In this document: positions 61,969 to 64,000 of the stretch, piece after piece | Layout: every line of letters begins with the position of its first letter | Numbering within the stretch: the first letter of the stretch is position 1 | NCBI RefSeq assembly: GCF_018131005.1 | Contig: NZ_JAFCJK010000005.1 | Span: 496,001 to 560,000 of the forward strand | Reading direction: 5' to 3' | Source: Bradyrhizobium lablabi | GTDB taxonomy: Bacteria > Pseudomonadota > Alphaproteobacteria > Rhizobiales > Xanthobacteraceae | Length of the DNA: 64,000 nt | Position numbers and translations under genes: made by a program | Notes under the pieces: generated by a model | The model's database searches: none | What the model was told of the DNA's origin: nothing | What the model saw: only the letters and a program-made list of their open reading frames with translations

Positions 61969-63567
61969 ATGTTCCACATCTCGCGTTGGCAGCGTCGCTC
62001 GGCGGCCGCCGCGCTCACCGCAATAGCGCTGTCGTTCGCACCCCAGGCGATGGCCGCGGGCAAGACGATCACCGCGGTGATGCATTCGGATTTGCGGATC
62101 ATCGATCCGATCTTCACCACCGCCTATATCAGCCGCGACCATGGTTACATGGTCTACGACACGCTGCTCGCGACGGACTCCAACTTCAAGATCCAGCCGC
62201 AGATGGCGGACTGGAAAATCTCCGATGACAAGCTGACCTATACTTTCACGCTGCGCGACGGCTTGAAGTGGCATGACGGCGCCCCGGTGACGGCCGAAGA
62301 CTGCGTCGCCTCGCTGAGGCGCTGGGGCAAGGCCGATGGCATGGGCCAGAAGCTGATGGATTTTGTCGCGAGCCTGGAGGCGACCGACGCCAAGACCATT
62401 ACGCTGAAGCTGAAGGAGCCCTACGGCCTCGTGCTGGACTCGATCGGCAAGCCGTCCTCGCGCGTCGCCTTCATGATGCCGAAGCGCCTCGCCGAGACGC
62501 CGCCGGACAAGCAGATCCCGGAGCAGATCGGCTCCGGCCCCTTCAAGTTCGTGCAGTCCGAATTCCAGCCCGGCGTGAAGGCGGTCTACGAGAAGAACAC
62601 GGACTACGTGCCGCGCAAGGAGCCGGCGAGTTGGACTTCGGGCGGTAAGGTCGTCAAGGTCGACCGCGTCGAATGGATCACGATGCCGGATGCGCAGACC
62701 GCGGTGAACGCGCTGCAGTCCGGTGACATCGACTTCATGGAGAACCCGTCCTTCGAGCTGCTGCCGATCCTCGAAGGCAACGCGGACCTAAAGGTCGAGA
62801 CGCTCAACAAGTTCGGTTTTCAGACGCTGGGCCGCATGAACTTCCTCTATCCGCCCTTTGATAATCCCAAGGTCCGCCGCGCCGCGCTGCTTGCCGTCAA
62901 TCAGAAGGACGTGCTCGATGCGCTGGTCGGCAACCCCAAATACTACAAGACCTGCGTCGCATTCTTCATCTGCGATACGCCGTTTGCGACCGACGTCGGC
63001 GGCGACAGCCTGTTGAAGGGCGGCAGCGCGGCCGACGCCAAGAAGGCGCTCGCCGAGTCTGGCTATGACGGCACGCCCGTTGTGATCATGGCGCCGGGTG
63101 ACGTGGTGACCCTGAAGGCGCAGCCGGTCGTCGTGGCCCAGCAACTGCGCAACGCTGGCTTCAAGGTCGATCTGCAGGCGACCGACTGGCAGACGGTCGT
63201 GAGCCGCCGCGCCAGCCAGAAGCCGCCGAAGGAGGGCGGCTGGAACATGTTCTTCACCAACTGGGTCAGCGCCGACGTATCGAACCCGATCGCCAACGTC
63301 TCAATCGGCGGACAGGGCAAGAACGGCGGCTGGTTCGGCTGGGCGGAGAACGCCAAGATCGAGCAGCTCAAGGACGCCTTCGTGCGCGCGCCCTCGCTCG
63401 ACGAGCAGAAGAAGATCGCCGCCGACATCCAGAAGGAAGCCTATGACCAGGTGATCTACATCCCGCTCGGCCAATACCAGGCCCCGAGCGTATGGCGGAA
63501 GTCGCTGACGGGCGTGCTCGATGGCCCGGCGACGCCGATCTTCTGGAATATCGACAAGTCCGAGTAG
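61969..63567 (+). CDS. Peptide ABC importer solute-binding protein (SBP family 5)
   Basis: The 532-residue periplasmic protein has a signal peptide (cleavage near AMAAG, residue 30). The DppA/OppA fold is shown by WKISDDKLTYTFTLRDGLKW, GSGPFKFVQSEFQPGVKAVY and PPFDNPKVRRAALLAVNQKD. AGGAGAG precedes ATG 61969. Two Cys in YKTCVAFFICDTPF may form a disulfide. It runs divergently from the M20 gene and should feed the DppBC-ATPase importer. A promoter pair is expected at 61706-61968. Confidence 0.94.
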   Translation: MFHISRWQRRSAAAALTAIALSFAPQAMAAGKTITAVMHSDLRIIDPIFTTAYISRDHGYMVYDTLLATDSNFKIQPQMADWKISDDKLTYTFTLRDGLKWHDGAPVTAEDCVASLRRWGKADGMGQKLMDFVASLEATDAKTITLKLKEPYGLVLDSIGKPSSRVAFMMPKRLAETPPDKQIPEQIGSGPFKFVQSEFQPGVKAVYEKNTDYVPRKEPASWTSGGKVVKVDRVEWITMPDAQTAVNALQSGDIDFMENPSFELLPILEGNADLKVETLNKFGFQTLGRMNFLYPPFDNPKVRRAALLAVNQKDVLDALVGNPKYYKTCVAFFICDTPFATDVGGDSLLKGGSAADAKKALAESGYDGTPVVIMAPGDVVTLKAQPVVVAQQLRNAGFKVDLQATDWQTVVSRRASQKPPKEGGWNMFFTNWVSADVSNPIANVSIGGQGKNGGWFGWAENAKIEQLKDAFVRAPSLDEQKKIAADIQKEAYDQVIYIPLGQYQAPSVWRKSLTGVLDGPATPIFWNIDKSE

Positions 63568-63602
63568 GGGACGCGATCGGAGACGTTTCGAATGTGCTCA
63601 TG

Positions 63603-63636
63603 ATGGCCGGGGCAAAGCTCCGGCCATTTCGCTTTG
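63603..63636 (+). terminator. Rho-independent terminator after the solute-binding protein gene
   Basis: ATGGCCGG (63603-63610) and CCGGCCAT (63620-63627) form a perfect 8-bp stem with a 9-base loop, followed by TTCGCTTT. It lies 35 bases past the stop. Confidence 0.7.
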
Positions 63637-63671
63637 AGGCGATTAGCGGCCGCCGTGCAAGACGGTCCTGG

Positions 63672-63911
63672 CTAATTCGCGCCGGTCGGTTTGGCCGCGC
63701 TGCCAGCCGACTGGCTCGTGATCTCCATCATTCCGTTGTTTGCGCTGCCTGTCCATGCAAGCGTGCCCGCCGCCAGAAAGACCACGGCGTAAAAAGTGAT
63801 CGCGCCGCGGACCCATCGCCGATAGATCGCGCGTTCCTGAGTTGCGTCACGGAATCTCTGCGTCTTCGATCCGTTGCTGAAATGAGCAGCATCGTGATCC
63901 TGCTCGATCAT
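63672..63911 (-). CDS. Small membrane protein (79 aa)
   Basis: The protein has a 40-residue polar cytosolic N-terminus, one membrane helix (FYAVVFLAAGTLAWTG) and a short Ser/Ala-rich periplasmic tail. Starts at 63911, 63914 and 63923 are in frame; GGAG lies 6 bases before 63911. The 89 bases to the right edge hold no further supported gene. Family unknown. Confidence 0.6.
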   Translation of the reverse strand: MIEQDHDAAHFSNGSKTQRFRDATQERAIYRRWVRGAITFYAVVFLAAGTLAWTGSANNGMMEITSQSAGSAAKPTGAN

Positions 63912-64000
63912 CATGATCTCCATCAGCCCTTTGGCGATACCGGTCGGGTCTTACGGACACGCCGTCGCCGACGCGAACTCGCCAAGCGCCATACCTGGCG

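Noticed and set aside
63951..64000. Possible C-terminal end of a minus-strand gene at the right edge
   Set aside because: Only 16 codons are visible, too few to support a gene.

Overview
The window reads as chromosomal DNA of a Bradyrhizobium-like alphaproteobacterium (Nitrobacteraceae). Codon third positions are strongly GC-rich, Shine-Dalgarno sites are strong (GGAGG and variants), a groESL operon carries a CIRCE box, and intergenic DNA holds several families of short palindromic repeats that I associate with Bradyrhizobium genomes. Three of these families are visibly present twice. I see no rRNA, tRNA, CRISPR array or intact insertion sequence. The only mobile-element gene is a tyrosine integrase cut by the left edge.

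Layout: 1-0.7 kb, end of an integrative element (integrase N-terminus with upstream iterons). 1-4.4 kb, a ThDP (acetolactate-synthase-like) enzyme, a secreted barrel-like protein and 1 kb of repeat-rich noncoding DNA. 4.4-8 kb, a TetR-controlled efflux operon (TetR, lipoprotein HlyD adaptor, ABC ATPase, ABC-2 permease). 8-12.6 kb, a membrane class III cyclase, PhzF, DUF488, DUF72 and two small envelope proteins. 12.8-19.4 kb, a DPM1-like/GtrA glycosyltransferase fusion, a GT39-type transferase, a DUF899 thioredoxin-fold protein, a membrane-anchored DUF2778 (Tlde1-like) protein and AMP nucleosidase. 19.9-27.3 kb, a degenerate GNAT protein, a small membrane protein, a 1,119-residue SAM-cyclase-ATPase-TPR signalling protein, an FAD oxidase, a Crp/Fnr regulator and two small genes. 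28.3-32.1 kb, a periplasmic alcohol-oxidation operon: 30-codon ORF, PCuAC copper chaperone, PQQ dehydrogenase with the lanthanide-type DYD motif, cytochrome c and an unknown secreted protein. 32.3-34.4 kb, groESL. 34.7-39.2 kb, Usg, cupin, CNT transporter, MFS transporter and SDR. 39.2-44.5 kb, the Anbu proteasome-like peptidase with transglutaminase, alpha-E and circularly permuted ATP-grasp proteins plus an embedded Tat-type hydrolase. 44.8-50.6 kb, CinA-like, Gpt, a conserved unknown, a core MetE-like methyltransferase, GST, an HCCA-isomerase-like protein and a quinone oxidoreductase. 50.7-63.6 kb, a peptide uptake and degradation locus (Dpp-type ABC importer, two M20 peptidases, M81/MlrC-like protein, amidase, crotonase, lipase-like hydrolase) with a divergently transcribed solute-binding protein.

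The strongest candidate for a poorly understood system is the Anbu/ATP-grasp/alpha-E/transglutaminase cluster. All core catalytic residues I could check are intact: Thr/Asp/Lys of Anbu and Cys/His/Asp of the transglutaminase. Second is the PQQ dehydrogenase operon, whose metal-site residues predict lanthanide dependence. Third is the 13-kb peptide-scavenging locus.
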